In this document: positions 18,239 through 26,784 of the stretch, in pieces | How positions within the stretch are numbered: position 1 is the stretch's first letter | Layout of the letters: every line of letters begins with the position of its first letter | Assembly: GCA_934167445.1 (NCBI GenBank) | Contig: CAKPKJ010000004.1 | Coordinates: forward strand, 1 to 64,000 | DNA from: an uncultured Clostridia bacterium | GTDB taxonomy: Bacteria > Bacillota > Clostridia > TANB77 > CAG-508 | Direction of reading: 5' to 3' | DNA: 64,000 bases | Notes under the pieces: generated by a model | Database searches by the model: none | Seen by the model: only the letters and a program-made list of their open reading frames with translations | What the model was told of the DNA's origin: nothing | Made by a program: the position numbers and the translations under genes

Positions 18239-18490
18239 TTTTGGGGCCGGAGCAAAAAATCATGATATTAAAATATTAACAAAAAGCTGGGAATATATTA
18301 TTATTTTTTATACCTTGCATATCGCAACCTTATTATTGGAATTTTTACAGGTTGCTCCAATCGCACTCGCAAAGTTCGTTTGGTCGCTTACGCGGTATTT
18401 CAAAATAATAATATATTCCCAGCTTTTATTTAAAAATTTCGATACTATACAATTACATAAAATGATTTTTTGCTCCGGCCCCAAAATCAT
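18235..18490. repeat. REP/MITE-like element, copy 1 (256 bp)
   Basis: The element has perfect 29-bp inverted ends: 18235-18263 beginning ATGATTTTGGGGCCGGAGC, and 18462-18490 as its exact reverse complement. Each end is itself a hairpin (ATGATTTT / AAAATCAT). Internally a second imperfect inverted pair (AAAAGCTGGGAATATATTATTATTT-type arms) brackets the centre. There is no coding capacity. TGA stop codons of both converging genes (the mutase and the TtcA-like gene) are supplied by the element ends. The GGGG-A/C-CGGAG core resembles REP sequences tied to Y1 transposases; no such transposase is in the window. Confidence 0.8.
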
Positions 18491-19191
18491 TTCCACTCAG
18501 GTAAATTTCTTAAAATTGCTCCAAACAAGTTAGCCCTAATCATAGGGATGTTTTTACTTAGAGAAAACATTAATTGTCTCATATCTTCCCTTTTAGAAGT
18601 TCCGTCCATTGGACAAACCTTAGCCATAACAGCTAAATTATTTTTTCGTACAAATCTTCTATTTTCCTTTTCAGGTGTAAACACTAAAGGTCTAATTAAA
18701 GTTATTTGAGATCTATCCATGTAACTTACAGGTGCAAAAGTTCCAATGCTTCCAGTGTAAAATAAATTTAATAAAAATGTTTCTAAAACATCATCTTGAT
18801 TATGCCCTAATGCTATTTTGTTACATCCTTCACGTATGGCGATAGAGTTTATTGCACCTCTACGCAAATTAGCACATAATGAACAAGGATTTTTTTCTTT
18901 TCTTAAATCAAATACTATTTCTTTAGCATTAGTATTTTCCACAAATAAAGGAACTTGGACATCATCACAAGTCTTTTGTAAAAGTTCTACATCAAAATGC
19001 TCAAACCCTGGATTTATACTAATAGCGATTAAATCAAAGTGTTTTGGGTAAAATCTTTGTAATGCTTTTAATGCATATAATAATGTAATTGAATCTTTTC
19101 CACCAGATAAACATACTGCAATTTTATCGCCTTCTTGTATCATATTATATTTTTCTATTGCTTTTCTCATTGAACTTAGAATTTTTTGCAT
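18487..19191 (-). CDS. TtcA-like tRNA 2-thiolation enzyme
   Basis: This PP-loop ATPase of the TtcA/TtuA family has 234 residues. The pyrophosphatase loop SGGKDS is at residues 29-34, and Cys103 and Cys106 in PCSLC could bind an iron-sulfur cluster. TtcA puts sulfur on C32 of tRNA; many Firmicute relatives are uncharacterised, so the exact base is uncertain. AGGGAG lies upstream of the ATG, and an extended -10 (TGCTATAAT) lies about 35 bases before it. The C-terminus ends at the TGA provided by the palindromic element. Confidence 0.85.
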   Translation of the reverse strand: MQKILSSMRKAIEKYNMIQEGDKIAVCLSGGKDSITLLYALKALQRFYPKHFDLIAISINPGFEHFDVELLQKTCDDVQVPLFVENTNAKEIVFDLRKEKNPCSLCANLRRGAINSIAIREGCNKIALGHNQDDVLETFLLNLFYTGSIGTFAPVSYMDRSQITLIRPLVFTPEKENRRFVRKNNLAVMAKVCPMDGTSKREDMRQLMFSLSKNIPMIRANLFGAILRNLPEWK

Positions 19192-19309
19192 AAGTTACTC
19201 CCTTTTTATAAAAATTGCTATTACTATTATAGCAGACGTTGTCAAGAAGATAAAAAATTTTCCATTTATTAGCCGAAAAAGTCAAAAATAAAAAAGTTTT
19301 TCCTTCAAT

Positions 19310-19346
19310 ACTCGAAAAAAAATGAAAAATAAAAAGTTTTTCGAGT
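19310..19346. repeat. Hairpin in the gap upstream of the acetyltransferase
   Basis: ACTCGAAAAA (19310-19319) pairs perfectly with TTTTTCGAGT (19337-19346). A similar A/T-rich arm pair (CGAAAAAGTC...AGTTTTTCC) lies just before it, suggesting a decayed tandem copy. Function unknown. Confidence 0.4.
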
Positions 19347-19430
19347 GTAGGCAGAAAAACTTTACGAAAATTATAAATATAGTATTATAATAATGTGGAA
19401 ACTATAATATTTGTAAGATAGGAGGAAACT

Positions 19431-19979
19431 ATGTTAGAGAAAGATAAAATGTTGGCAGGGGAATTATATGATGCTAATTGTAATGAATTGATAGAAGATA
19501 GATGTAAAGCTAAAGATATTTGCTTTGAATATAATAATTTAAAACCATCAGATGCTGAAAATAGAGATAAAATAATAAAAAAATTATTTGCTAAAACTGG
19601 AGAACAAATAACAGTTGAGCAGAATTTTTGGTGTGATTATGGTTATAATATTTGTGTTGGAGAAAATTTTTATATGAATCATAATTGTGTGATATTAGAT
19701 GGAGCAAAAGTAGAATTTGGTGACAATGTATTTATTGCACCTAATTGTGGCTTTTACACGGCAGAACATCCTTTGGATTATGAAACTAGAAATAAAGGAT
19801 TAGAATATGCGAAGCCTATAAAAATTGGAAATAATGTGTGGATAGGTGGAAACGTAATTGTGCTTCCAGGGGTAACTATTGGAGATAATGTTGTCATAGG
19901 CGCTGGAAGTGTTGTAAATAGAGATATTCCACCTAATAGCGTAGCAGTTGGAAATCCATGTGAAGTTATAAAAAAATAA
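19431..19979 (+). CDS. Sugar O-acetyltransferase (Maa/LacA/NodL type)
   Basis: This 182-residue left-handed beta-helix acetyltransferase would acetylate a sugar hydroxyl using acetyl-CoA. The N-terminal MLAGELYDA segment is typical of maltose/galactoside acetyltransferases. The middle and C-terminal parts have hexapeptide repeats (VEFGDNVFIAPN, IKIGNNVWIGGNV, VTIGDNVVIGAGSVV). The TAEHPL segment carries the usual catalytic His. AGGAGG lies 6 bases upstream. The physiological sugar is unknown; the enzyme may detoxify excess sugars. Confidence 0.9.
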   Translation: MLEKDKMLAGELYDANCNELIEDRCKAKDICFEYNNLKPSDAENRDKIIKKLFAKTGEQITVEQNFWCDYGYNICVGENFYMNHNCVILDGAKVEFGDNVFIAPNCGFYTAEHPLDYETRNKGLEYAKPIKIGNNVWIGGNVIVLPGVTIGDNVVIGAGSVVNRDIPPNSVAVGNPCEVIKK

Positions 19980-20020
19980 AAGAAAAGTAAAAAGAGCATA
20001 ATTAATTTAAATATTGTAAT

Positions 20021-20058
20021 AAAAAAACATTACTAATATTAACTTAGTAATGTTTTTT
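20021..20058. terminator. Bidirectional terminator between acetyltransferase and tRNA-Arg
   Basis: AAAAAACATTACTAA / TTAGTAATGTTTTTT forms a strong hairpin, with T-runs on both strands. Confidence 0.85.
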
Positions 20059-20059
20059 G

Positions 20060-20135
<76 letters not shown>

Positions 20136-20148
20136 AAAAACTGTACAT

Positions 20149-20177
20149 ATTATAATATAATTGAACTTGAATATCAA
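20149..20177 (-). promoter_or_regulatory. Promoter of tRNA-Arg
   Basis: On the minus strand, TTGATA (20177-20172), a 17-base spacer and a perfect TATAAT (20154-20149) sit 13 bases before the tRNA 5' end. Confidence 0.75.
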
Positions 20178-20395
20178 TATGATATAATAAATTTTAATAA
20201 ATATATAAATGATTTATCAAAATTTAAAATCGCACGCATTAAATGTAAAATAAATATTAACAAAATTGTAAAAACAATATATATTAATCTTACCTTTCTC
20301 CAAAAGGTAGGAAGGGGAAAGTTCTTTGAAACAATTTACAAATAGTATCAAATGATATATAATTACAGCACACAAATATTATAGAGGAACATATT

Positions 20396-20884
20396 ATGGA
20401 AGAAAAAAACAAATTTATGAAACAAGCTCTAAAAGAGGCAAAAAAGGCATATGAAAAACTAGAAGTACCAGTTGGGGCAGTAATTGTAAAAGACGGAAAA
20501 ATAATTGCAAGAGCACATAATTTAAAAGAAACAAAAACAGACACAACTAAACACGCAGAAATTTTGGCAATACAAAAAGCAAGCAAAAAATTAGAAAGCT
20601 GGAGATTGCTAGATTGTGAAATGTATATAACCTTAGAGCCATGCTCAATGTGTGCAGGAGCAATAATTAATTCACGTATAAAGAAAATATATATAGGTGC
20701 ATTAGACGAAAAAACAGGAGCAGCAGGATCTGTTCTAAATTTATTTGAAGATTATAAATTTAATCATAAAGTCGAAGTAGAAAAAGGTGTAATGCAGAAA
20801 GAATGTGAAAATATACTAAAAGATTTTTTTAAAATGCTAAGGAAATATAAGAAAAATTTACAAAAAGGTGAAAATAAGATATAA
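20396..20884 (+). CDS. tadA: tRNA-specific adenosine deaminase
   Basis: TadA deaminates the wobble A34 of tRNA-Arg(ACG) to inosine. The 162-residue protein has the zinc-binding His53 and catalytic Glu55 in HAE, and the PCSMC motif with Cys83 and Cys86. The start follows GAGGAAC. An inverted repeat TACCTTT / AAAGGTA lies at about 20292-20308 in the gap upstream. The C-terminal tail is lysine-rich. Confidence 0.93.
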   Translation: MEEKNKFMKQALKEAKKAYEKLEVPVGAVIVKDGKIIARAHNLKETKTDTTKHAEILAIQKASKKLESWRLLDCEMYITLEPCSMCAGAIINSRIKKIYIGALDEKTGAAGSVLNLFEDYKFNHKVEVEKGVMQKECENILKDFFKMLRKYKKNLQKGENKI

Positions 20885-20930
20885 TATGTAGCATACTAAA
20901 ATTGAAAAATGAAAGGAGAAAATCCTATAA

Positions 20931-21686
20931 ATGATAGATAAAATTAAGCAATTAACAAACACAAAAATGTTTCATATTATTATGATAATAATTATAGTAA
21001 CATTAATTTTATGTGCTTTTGGAATTATAATAATTCAATATCAAGTAGAAGGTGAAAAAGATATGCCTTTTAATATTACAAAAGTAACATTAATAAGTTC
21101 ATCTGAAAGTACAGATAAAGACTCAGGAGAAAATAGATGGGCATTTGATATCAATCAAAATAATGACATATATATTTACATAGAAAAAAACAAGTCATAT
21201 ACAGATAAAGAGGCAATTAATCATATTTTAATTGATAATATAAATGTACAAAAAAATAAAGAAATTGGCACTATTAATTTTTACAGACCTAACAAAGCAG
21301 AACAAGGTGGAACATTTGCAAATACAGAAGAAAATTTGATACAAAACATAGAATATAAAGGAACATTAGAATCAAATTTGAAAAATTTAGAAATTGCCAA
21401 CCAAGGTGGAATAGTAGTTTTTAGATATGCAAATGACAAAGTTGCAGAATACACATCAAATGACGAAGTTATTAACCATAATGAATTATTAAAAAAAGCA
21501 AATGTAAATGAAGAAGATTTAAAAGGAAAAATTAGTTTTGACTTTACAATAGTAACAGAGTCAGGAAAAGAGTATAAAGCTAATATGTCATTTGATTTAC
21601 CAGTTAATGGTGTTGTAGAAAATGGAACAACTTCACAAGAAATAACAGATGTAAGTAATATTATTTTTAAAAGAACAAAAAATTAG
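20931..21686 (+). CDS. Unknown membrane-anchored protein
   Basis: I do not recognise this 251-residue protein. One membrane helix lies at about residues 13-37 (HIIMIIIIVTLILCAFGIIII), followed by a large extracytoplasmic region rich in Asn, Lys and Glu with alternating beta-like segments. No lipobox is seen. GAAAGGAG lies upstream. It sits 46 bases after tadA and just before the SRP RNA promoter; no function can be inferred from this. Confidence 0.7.
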   Translation: MIDKIKQLTNTKMFHIIMIIIIVTLILCAFGIIIIQYQVEGEKDMPFNITKVTLISSSESTDKDSGENRWAFDINQNNDIYIYIEKNKSYTDKEAINHILIDNINVQKNKEIGTINFYRPNKAEQGGTFANTEENLIQNIEYKGTLESNLKNLEIANQGGIVVFRYANDKVAEYTSNDEVINHNELLKKANVNEEDLKGKISFDFTIVTESGKEYKANMSFDLPVNGVVENGTTSQEITDVSNIIFKRTKN

Positions 21687-21755
21687 TAATAGATTTTTGT
21701 AATTATTTATAGAAATTTAAAGACAATAAAAATATATGAAAAATTAATTTTTTAC

Positions 21756-21784
21756 TTGATTAATCTTATATTTCATTATATAAT
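21756..21784 (+). promoter_or_regulatory. Promoter of the SRP RNA
   Basis: TTGATT (21756-21761), 17 bases and TATAAT (21779-21784) lie just upstream of the RNA. Confidence 0.75.
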
Positions 21785-21788
21785 ACGG

Positions 21789-21930
21789 ATGGTATGTATT
21801 TAATCTTTGTATGGAGAGTATACCAATAAAGACCTATGAATCTTGTCAGGTCCGGAAGGAAGCAGCAATAAGTAGTTTATCTTTATGTGGAATGCTTTCC
21901 ATAGAGAGATTAAGTGCCTACCATTTTTTA
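21789..21930 (+). ncRNA. ffs: Bacterial signal recognition particle RNA
   Basis: The universally conserved domain IV core GTCAGGTCCGGAAGGAAGCA is present at about 21845-21864. The flanks pair as a long rod: GGTA with TACC at the ends and TTAATCT...TATGGA with TCCATA...AGATTAA further in. The RNA binds Ffh to target membrane proteins. The ends are approximate. It sits directly upstream of dnaX, a common order in Firmicutes. Confidence 0.95.
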
Positions 21931-21952
21931 AAATATAAAGGATGTGAGAAAT

Positions 21953-23605
21953 ATGGGGTACACAGCTCTTTATAGAAAATTTAGACCAATAACTTTTTCA
22001 GAGATTGTAGGTCAAGAACATATAACAAGAACTTTGAGAAACCAAATAGTAGCAGGTAGAGTAGGGCATGCATATTTATTTAATGGGGGAAGAGGAACAG
22101 GAAAAACGTCAGCAGCTAAGATTTTAGCAAGAGCAATAAACTGCTTAAATCCTCAAGATGGAGAGCCTTGCAATGAATGTGAAATTTGTAAAGGTGCTAT
22201 AAATGGCTCATTAACAGATATAGTAGAAATGGATGCTGCATCTAACAACAGTGTAGAAGATATTAGAAGTATACGCGAAGAAGTAAACTTTTTACCTACA
22301 AAAGCAAAATACAGGGTATATATAATAGACGAGGTTCATATGTTATCAACAGGGGCTTTTAATGCATTATTAAAGACATTGGAAGAACCACCTGAACATG
22401 TTAAATTTATTTTAGCAACAACAGAACCACAAAAATTACCAGCAACTATTTTATCAAGATGTCAAAGATTTGATTTTAAAAGAATATCAAATGAAAATAT
22501 TATAAAAAGGCTAAATATTGTATGTGAACAAAGCGGGATAGAAATAACAAAAGAGGCAATGAATATTATTGCTGTCCTAGCAGAAGGAGCAATGAGAGAT
22601 GCACTTTCAATTTTAGAAAGATGTATTCAGGATGGGGAAAACAAAATTGATGAGGACAAAATCAAAGATTTAGTTGGAATTCCTAAGATTACATATGTTC
22701 ATAATATAATTGATAGTTTATTCAAATATGATGTTGATAATACATTAAAAAATGTTGATATTGTTTTAAATGAAGGAAAAGATATTAACAATTTATTATG
22801 GGAAATGATAAAATATACTAAAGACCTTTTAGTATATAAAGCGTCTCAAAAACTTGATTTATATAGTGAAGAGGAAATTGCTAATATTGAAGAAATTTCT
22901 AAAAACATTTCTAAACAAGATTTAATAAATATGGTTTATGAATTATCTGAATTAGAAAATGATATAAAATGGTCAACTCAAAAAACAATAATTTTCCAAG
23001 CTGGAATGATTAAATTATGCAATAAAGAAAAAACAGAAAATAAAGGCTTAGAAGAAAGAGTTGAAAAAATAGAAAAATATTTAAAATCAGGAAAAATTGG
23101 AGTTGTTCAAAATTCTGCTGTAATGGGAGCCAATGCACAACAAGCAAGAACAACAAGTGCACCAAATAATTTCAGCCCAAGAGCAACAATGGCAGGAGGT
23201 ACACAGGCTACTCAAACTAGAAGAGCAAATACTAATACAGCTAAAAAAATGGAAACTAGAAATTATTCAAGTGATGCTAAACAATATTGGTCAGAGATTT
23301 TAACTGATTTAAAACAAAATGGAAAAATAGTTTTATATACAAATTTAATAAATACACAAGCAAAAGAAATAAATGATATGACAGTTGGAATTGAGTTCAA
23401 AAATGGTATGTCAGCTTTTGGTAAGACAGTGTTGGAAAAACCTGAAAATGTTAGGGAAATTTCAAAAATGGTATCTATGGCTTGTGGAAAACCAATGGAT
23501 ATAAAATATATTTCTAATGATACACAAGTAAATCAAATATCACAAGAAGAGAGTTTGCAACAATTTGCAAATGACTCAGATATTCCATTTAATGTGATTG
23601 AATAA
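21953..23605 (+). CDS. dnaX: DNA polymerase III subunits gamma/tau
   Basis: DnaX is the clamp-loader ATPase. The roughly 550-residue protein has Walker A GGRGTGKTS at about residues 45-53, a four-cysteine zinc module just after it, Walker B with DEVHML, and sensor motif SRCQRFDFKRI. The C-terminal third after residue 360 is divergent and Gln/Asn/Thr-rich. The ATG at 21953 is preferred over the GTG at 21944, which is too close to AAAGGA. It forms an operon with ybaB and recR. Confidence 0.95.
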   Translation: MGYTALYRKFRPITFSEIVGQEHITRTLRNQIVAGRVGHAYLFNGGRGTGKTSAAKILARAINCLNPQDGEPCNECEICKGAINGSLTDIVEMDAASNNSVEDIRSIREEVNFLPTKAKYRVYIIDEVHMLSTGAFNALLKTLEEPPEHVKFILATTEPQKLPATILSRCQRFDFKRISNENIIKRLNIVCEQSGIEITKEAMNIIAVLAEGAMRDALSILERCIQDGENKIDEDKIKDLVGIPKITYVHNIIDSLFKYDVDNTLKNVDIVLNEGKDINNLLWEMIKYTKDLLVYKASQKLDLYSEEEIANIEEISKNISKQDLINMVYELSELENDIKWSTQKTIIFQAGMIKLCNKEKTENKGLEERVEKIEKYLKSGKIGVVQNSAVMGANAQQARTTSAPNNFSPRATMAGGTQATQTRRANTNTAKKMETRNYSSDAKQYWSEILTDLKQNGKIVLYTNLINTQAKEINDMTVGIEFKNGMSAFGKTVLEKPENVREISKMVSMACGKPMDIKYISNDTQVNQISQEESLQQFANDSDIPFNVIE

Positions 23606-23652
23606 AAATTAAAAATGAAAATTAGAAAAATAAAATAGAGGAGGATTTAAAA

Positions 23653-24000
23653 ATGGCAAAAAGAGGAGGATTCCCAGGAGGAATGGGAGGATTCGGAGGA
23701 ATGAATCTAAATAATTTAATGAAAGAAGCTAAAAAAATGCAAGCAGATATGGAAAAATCTCAAGCAGAATTGGCAACAAAAGAATTTGAGGCTTCAGCGG
23801 GAGGAGGAGCTGTAAATGTTAAAGTTACAGGAGATAAAACAATAAAAGAAATAAAAATAAAACCAGAAGTAGTAGACCCAGAAGATGTAGAAATGTTAGA
23901 AGACTTAGTTTTAACATGTGTAAATGAAGCATTAAGACAAGTAGATTCTGCACAAGCTGCATCATTAGGAAAATACAATATACCAGGATTGGGGTTATAA
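23653..24000 (+). CDS. YbaB/EbfC nucleoid-associated protein
   Basis: This small DNA-binding protein has 115 residues. A Gly/Phe-rich start (RGGFPGGMGGFGGM) is followed by the coiled YbaB core with LMKEAKKMQADM and VTGDKTIKEIKIKPEVVDPEDVEMLED-type segments. YbaB family members bind DNA as dimers, with roles in nucleoid organisation or RecR-linked repair. It lies between dnaX and recR, its standard position. AGAGGAGG lies upstream. Confidence 0.93.
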   Translation: MAKRGGFPGGMGGFGGMNLNNLMKEAKKMQADMEKSQAELATKEFEASAGGGAVNVKVTGDKTIKEIKIKPEVVDPEDVEMLEDLVLTCVNEALRQVDSAQAASLGKYNIPGLGL

Positions 24001-24003
24001 AAA

Positions 24004-24603
24004 ATGTCACTATATTCACCATCAATAGAAAAATTAATAGAAAGTTTTGAAAGACTACCAAGCATAGGGCATAAAACAGCTGCAAGACTTGCATTTTATA
24101 TATTAAATTGTTCAGAAGAAGAAACAAATGAGTTTATTTCTGCAATTACAAATGCTAAAAAGAACTTAAAATATTGTAGTAAATGTTTCAACATTTCAGA
24201 TACAGACCCTTGTTCAATTTGCGGAAATCCTAAGAGAGACCAAAGTGTTATTTGTGTGGTTGAAGATGTAAGAGATATAGTTGCAATGGAAAAAACACAT
24301 GAATTTAAAGGTGTTTATCATGTATTACATGGATCAATTTCACCAATGAATGGTGTGGGTCCTGATGATATAAAAATAAAAGAATTGCTAACTAGACTTA
24401 TGGGGGGAGAAGTAAAAGAAGTTATTTTAGCAACAAACCCTAGAGTTGAAGGTGAAGCAACAGCTATGTATTTGTCAAAACTTATAAAACCTTTAGGTAT
24501 AAAGGTAACAAGGATAGCACATGGAATACCTGTTGGAGGAGACTTAGAGTACACAGATGAAATAACACTAACAAAAGCATTAGAAGGTAGAAGAGAGATA
24601 TGA
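24004..24603 (+). CDS. recR: Recombination mediator protein RecR
   Basis: RecR loads RecA with RecF/RecO at gaps. The 199-residue protein has an N-terminal helix-hairpin-helix (LPSIGHKTAARLA), a four-cysteine zinc finger (C-x2-C...C-x2-C in CSKCFNISDTDPCSIC) and a Toprim domain starting at VICVVEDVRDI. It begins 3 bases after the ybaB stop. The TGA stop codon is part of the palindromic element that follows. Confidence 0.95.
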   Translation: MSLYSPSIEKLIESFERLPSIGHKTAARLAFYILNCSEEETNEFISAITNAKKNLKYCSKCFNISDTDPCSICGNPKRDQSVICVVEDVRDIVAMEKTHEFKGVYHVLHGSISPMNGVGPDDIKIKELLTRLMGGEVKEVILATNPRVEGEATAMYLSKLIKPLGIKVTRIAHGIPVGGDLEYTDEITLTKALEGRREI

Positions 24604-24740
24604 TTTTGGGGACGGAGCAAAAAATCATCTTGATTTTTCAAACTGATTTAAAAAAAAAATATCCTAGTGTATAATTTATACATTAGGATATTTTTTTTGT
24701 GTTTTTATTAAATGATTTTTTGCTCCGTCCCCAAAATCAT
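24600..24740. repeat. REP/MITE-like element, copy 2 (141 bp)
   Basis: Perfect 29-bp inverted ends (24600-24628 beginning ATGATTTTGGGGACGGAGC, and 24712-24740) match those of the element at 18235 except for one base in the core (A for C). The interior differs: here it holds a terminator-like hairpin, TATCCTAGTGTATAA / TTATACATTAGGATA, with T-run. The left end supplies the recR stop codon. The right end is translated as the last ten residues of the converging glycosyltransferase. Confidence 0.8.
24659..24699. terminator. Hairpin terminator inside repeat copy 2
   Basis: ATATCCTAGTGTATAA pairs with TTATACATTAGGATAT and is flanked by A-run and T-run. It can terminate recR and the opposing glycosyltransferase. 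Confidence 0.75.
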
Positions 24741-25883
24741 TTTACAGATAGTTTCAGTTGAATGAGGTCTTGCTAATAATTTAGTATTTTCTTTCATTAA
24801 ATTTAATTTTTTGTTATCTGCTAATAAATTTTCAATTATTAATTTACTATCATCATTTTTTCTAAGCCATATAGCAATTCCTTTATCTTCCAAAAATTCA
24901 GCGTTTTCTTCTTCTTGACCAGGTATTGGATTAATAATAAGCATTGGCAAGTGTGAAGCTAAACTTTCAGATGTTGTAAGACCACCGGGTTTGGTTACAA
25001 CTAAATCAGATATGCTCATTAATTCTGGGACTTGGTTTGTAAATTCCAAAATTTTAACATTGTTTGTTATATCAGTTGTATTAGTTGTAGTAGTATTTAT
25101 ATAATACTTAGATACAATTTCTTCAAAACTAGCTTTCATTTTTGGATTTTTTCCAGCAATTGCAATTATTTGAATTTTTTCTTTTAAACTCTCTTGAACA
25201 AAAGATTCAAAAATTTCAGCTGTTTTTGTTTTTCCAAGTCCAAATTCTCCACCACCAAAAAATAGTACAGTGAATTTATCTTCTGATAAATTATAAGTAT
25301 CTAAAATTTCCTTTTTATTATATGGTTTTAAAAATCTATTAGATATTGGAATCCCAGTTACAAATACTTTATTTTCAGCAATTCCTTTACTAATCAAATA
25401 ATTTTTCATTTTATCATTAGCAACAAAGAAATAATCTGTAAACTTATGTCCTACAAGCCATTGGTCATGTGGAGAAAAGTCTGTCATTATTGTTGCAATT
25501 TTTGCAGTTATTTTATTTTTTCTTTTTAAATAACTACACATTTGACTTCCAAATGGATGTGTAGAAATTATGACATCTGGTTGTTTTTCACGTAATAAAC
25601 GTAATAATTTTATAGCCATAATTTTATTTGACCTAGAAGATAAATGTGCTAATGGTCCTTTTTGAGAATCAGAATAGATTTTTCCCCATGCCCAAGGTGC
25701 TTTTTTTGCCATTTCTCTATATGCGGCAGTTGTAAGCTTTTCTATAGTTTTATTTACATATTTCATACAATCTATTAATTCTACATCATAATTTGGGTAG
25801 TTGCTAATTATGTAATCATTTATTGATTTTGCAGCATTTAAGTGCCCCCCACCATATGATGCGTAAAAAATTAAAATTTTCAT
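24708..25883 (-). CDS. Diacylglycerol glucosyltransferase-like protein (MGDG synthase family)
   Basis: This GT-B glycosyltransferase has 391 residues. The N-terminal SYGGGHLNAAKSI region matches the MGDG-synthase/UgtP acceptor domain, and the C-terminal half has the MurG-like donor site (FFGGGEFGLGKT, VTKPGGLTTSESLA, PGQEEENA). UgtP-type enzymes move glucose from UDP-glucose to diacylglycerol, making glycolipids and lipoteichoic acid anchors. The UDP-sugar pyrophosphorylase and mutase upstream in the window could supply the donor. The last ten residues (MILGTEQKII) are encoded by the palindromic repeat, so the native C-terminus has been replaced or extended. Confidence 0.87.
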   Translation of the reverse strand: MKILIFYASYGGGHLNAAKSINDYIISNYPNYDVELIDCMKYVNKTIEKLTTAAYREMAKKAPWAWGKIYSDSQKGPLAHLSSRSNKIMAIKLLRLLREKQPDVIISTHPFGSQMCSYLKRKNKITAKIATIMTDFSPHDQWLVGHKFTDYFFVANDKMKNYLISKGIAENKVFVTGIPISNRFLKPYNKKEILDTYNLSEDKFTVLFFGGGEFGLGKTKTAEIFESFVQESLKEKIQIIAIAGKNPKMKASFEEIVSKYYINTTTTNTTDITNNVKILEFTNQVPELMSISDLVVTKPGGLTTSESLASHLPMLIINPIPGQEEENAEFLEDKGIAIWLRKNDDSKLIIENLLADNKKLNLMKENTKLLARPHSTETICKMILGTEQKII

Positions 25884-26158
25884 AACAAGGTTATCCTCAT
25901 ATAATATGTTTATATGTTTTTATAATCATATTCTTTCCTTTATATTTTTATATGCAAGCATTTTATCATATAAATAAAAAAATTTCAAAAAATGGAATAT
26001 TTTTTATTAAAAATATGCAAAATAAAGTACAGATAAAGTAAATTGAAATCAAATAAAAACAAAGATGAGTACAGGTTCAGTAAAATTAAAATAAAGCAAA
26101 AAATAACAAAAGAAAAAATAAAAATCAGATAAAAATTAAAATAGAAAAAGGTGGTAAT

Positions 26159-26644
26159 TTGAAAAAAGTATTGAAAATATTAATTGTGTTTATTTCTTTA
26201 ATTATCTTGTTAATAACAATTAATATACTAAATAATTCAGAAATTAATACTTTGACTGGAGAAACCAGTTTAGCAGCAGGCTCTAGTGCCTCAGACATTC
26301 AGTTAATGGCTAGGGCAATTAATGGAGAAGCTAGAGGTGAACCATATGAAGGGCAAGTAGCTGTTGGAGCAGTTATTTTAAATAGAGTTAAAAGTTCACA
26401 ATTTCCAAATACTGTTTCAGGTGTAATATATCAATCTGGAGCATTTACAGCTGTTAGTGATGGACAAATAAATGTACCTATTGCAGAAAGTTCTAGTGTA
26501 TATAAAGCTGCAAGAGATGCTGCAAATGGTTGGGACCCTACTGGTGGATGTATTTACTATTTTAATCCCAATACGGCTACTAATAAATGGATATGGTCAA
26601 GACCATTAGTTAAAGTCATTGGAAAACACAGATTTTGCAAATAG
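26159..26644 (+). CDS. sleB: Cell wall hydrolase of the SleB/CwlJ family
   Basis: This spore cortex-lytic type enzyme has 161 residues and a TTG start preceded by AAGGTGG. A signal/membrane segment lies at about residues 5-26, followed directly by the hydrolase_2 catalytic domain. MARAINGEARGEPYEGQVAVGAVILNR-like sequence contains the presumed catalytic Glu57. SleB is a lytic transglycosylase acting on muramic-lactam cortex at germination. The N-terminal peptidoglycan-binding repeat of Bacillus SleB is absent. The ypeB gene follows, the classical pairing. The 275 bases upstream are AT-rich with no gene seen. Confidence 0.9.
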   Translation: MKKVLKILIVFISLIILLITINILNNSEINTLTGETSLAAGSSASDIQLMARAINGEARGEPYEGQVAVGAVILNRVKSSQFPNTVSGVIYQSGAFTAVSDGQINVPIAESSSVYKAARDAANGWDPTGGCIYYFNPNTATNKWIWSRPLVKVIGKHRFCK

Positions 26645-26784
26645 TTATTCACAATTTGTGCTTGAATTGTGGAAAAAAGTGGTAAAAGTATAATCGTTTA
26701 TGGTTTATAGGTAAAGCCAATTAAAAACCTAAATATAAAGAAAAAGGTAATAAAAAATTTATACCTAAAAAGGATTGAAGAAAA

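Noticed and set aside
23020..23045. Programmed frameshift in dnaX giving a short gamma subunit
   Set aside because: An A-run is present, but its phase (GAA AAA ACA) does not make a canonical X-XXY-YYZ slippery heptamer, and no supporting stem was seen.
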